Below, piece after piece: positions 4,836 to 5,483 of a stretch of DNA of 5,483 nucleotides. The notes below the pieces were generated by a model. The model worked only from the letters and a program-made list of their open reading frames with translations. It had not been told where the DNA came from and made no database searches. A program made the position numbers and the translations under genes. The stretch's first letter is position 1. Each line of letters starts with the position of its first letter. Source of the stretch: a bacterium (GTDB lineage: Bacteria > Actinomycetota > Acidimicrobiia > Acidimicrobiales > CATQHL01); contig JAPPKQ010000197.1 in the NCBI GenBank assembly GCA_028819945.1, forward strand, positions 1-5,483, written 5' to 3'.

Positions 4836-5483
4836 ATGCCCGTACCGACCCCGAAAGCCGACGACTGCATGCCTGCCCGCGACGACCACTCCTCCTCGAG
4901 CCCTCCGGCGCCGTCGCAGCACAGCGAGCCGCAGCCTCCGCTCGAGGAGTTGCTCGACACCGACCACGACCCCGCCTACGGCGAGGCCGTGCAGGTGGCG
5001 TCGCTCGTGCAGCGGGTCACGGCAGCCAACGCCAGCCCGTTCACCTTCGCCGGGACCGGCACCTACGTCGTAGGCGGGCGGCGGGTGGCGGTCATCGACC
5101 CCGGTCCCGACGACGCCGGTCACACCGAGGCCCTCCTGCGAGCACTGGAGGGACGCACGGTCACCCACATCTGCATCACGCACACCCACAGCGACCACTC
5201 CCCCGCCTCCCGCGCGCTGGCCGAGGCCACCGGCGCCCCAACTCTGGGCTTCGGCCCGCACCCGGCCGCCGATGCGGGCCGCGACAGCGCCAAGGGATCA
5301 GCCGTGCAGGAGGAACCCGGGGATTGGGACTTCACACCCGACGGCGTGCTCCGTCATGGTGACGTGGTGGCCGGTGACGGCTGGACCCTCCAGTGCCTGC
5401 ACACCCCCGGCCACATCTCGAACCACCTGTGCTTCGCCCTCCCCGAGGAGCGGGCCCTCTTCACCGGCGATCACGTCATGGGC
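4836..5483 (+). CDS. Metallo-beta-lactamase-fold hydrolase, LACTB2-like (3' end outside window)
   Basis: The frame is open from ATG 4836 to the window edge, giving 216 residues. Seen: RVTAANASPFTFAGTGTYVVG (60-80) and VIDPGP (86-91), the entry strands of LACTB2/glyoxalase-II-like enzymes; the metal motif HTHSDH (116-121: H116, H118, D120, H121); LHTPGH (188-193, third-histidine region, H193); and LFTGDHVMG (208-216) with the bridging aspartate D212. The zinc-binding residues expected up to this point are present; the last histidine would lie beyond the window. Relatives hydrolyse thioesters, lactones or RNA; which applies here cannot be told. The first ~45 residues are S/P/D/E-rich and look unstructured. 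The start is supported by GGAG (4821-4824), although the 11-nt spacing is long; ATG 4869 is an alternative that removes 11 residues. The gene is divergent from the secreted-protein operon. Confidence 0.9.
   Translation, partial: MPVPTPKADDCMPARDDHSSSSPPAPSQHSEPQPPLEELLDTDHDPAYGEAVQVASLVQRVTAANASPFTFAGTGTYVVGGRRVAVIDPGPDDAGHTEALLRALEGRTVTHICITHTHSDHSPASRALAEATGAPTLGFGPHPAADAGRDSAKGSAVQEEPGDWDFTPDGVLRHGDVVAGDGWTLQCLHTPGHISNHLCFALPEERALFTGDHVMG

Noticed and set aside
4002..5261. The upstream part of a 530-codon minus-strand frame ending at 3669
   Set aside because: Only its last ~110 codons carry RCC1 repeats. The rest is antisense to the MBL hydrolase or out of frame with the signal-peptide ORF, and its start lies inside the hydrolase gene.

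Overview
The window is GC-rich (A/T-richer only in short intergenic islands) and reads like a chromosomal segment of a high-GC actinobacterium. The style of the secreted RCC1-type protein and the flavin oxidoreductase would suit an uncultured Acidimicrobiia-like lineage, but that assignment is an impression from protein style and was not tested.

Layout, left to right. (1) 2-118, +: the last 38 residues of a RelE/ParE-family toxin that begins outside the window. (2) 119-268: intergenic, with an A/T-richer island and a 15-bp-arm imperfect inverted repeat just upstream of the next gene. (3) 269-1483, +: an AAA-type ATPase of the DUF4143 class with a C-terminal PD-(D/E)xK-like domain. (4) 1484-1663: a convergent intergenic spacer with two weak hairpins. 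(5) 1664-2866, -: an Old-Yellow-Enzyme-type FMN oxidoreductase that keeps a C-terminal 4Fe-4S cysteine cluster but lacks the FAD/NAD(P) half of its large relatives. (6) 2877-4711, -: reading frames that together look like one secreted protein: signal peptide, two copies of an unrecognised ~50-residue module, RCC1-like repeats, and a HELAH zinc-metallopeptidase-like C-terminus. As sequenced it is broken twice, by a frameshift near 4001 and by an in-frame TAG at 3669-3671. (7) 4712-4835: divergent intergenic region with a perfect 15-bp dyad. (8) 4836-5483, +: the N-terminal 216 residues of a LACTB2-like metallo-beta-lactamase-fold hydrolase that runs off the window.

The minus-strand genes form a likely operon. 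The metallopeptidase ORF stops 10 nt before the oxidoreductase start, and its TGA lies inside the oxidoreductase Shine-Dalgarno sequence (TGAGGAG), so the two are probably translationally coupled. The hydrolase is divergent from this operon and probably has its own promoter. The toxin fragment and the ATPase are co-oriented but 150 nt apart, so a shared transcript is not evident.

The most notable observation is the composite RCC1-metallopeptidase gene. The bases after the TAG continue the RCC1 consensus in the same frame (GQLGDGS, then RPSPVPV), and the downstream ORF has no ribosome binding site of its own. This argues for one interrupted gene (a recent pseudogene, a sequencing or assembly error, or much less likely recoding) rather than two independent genes.
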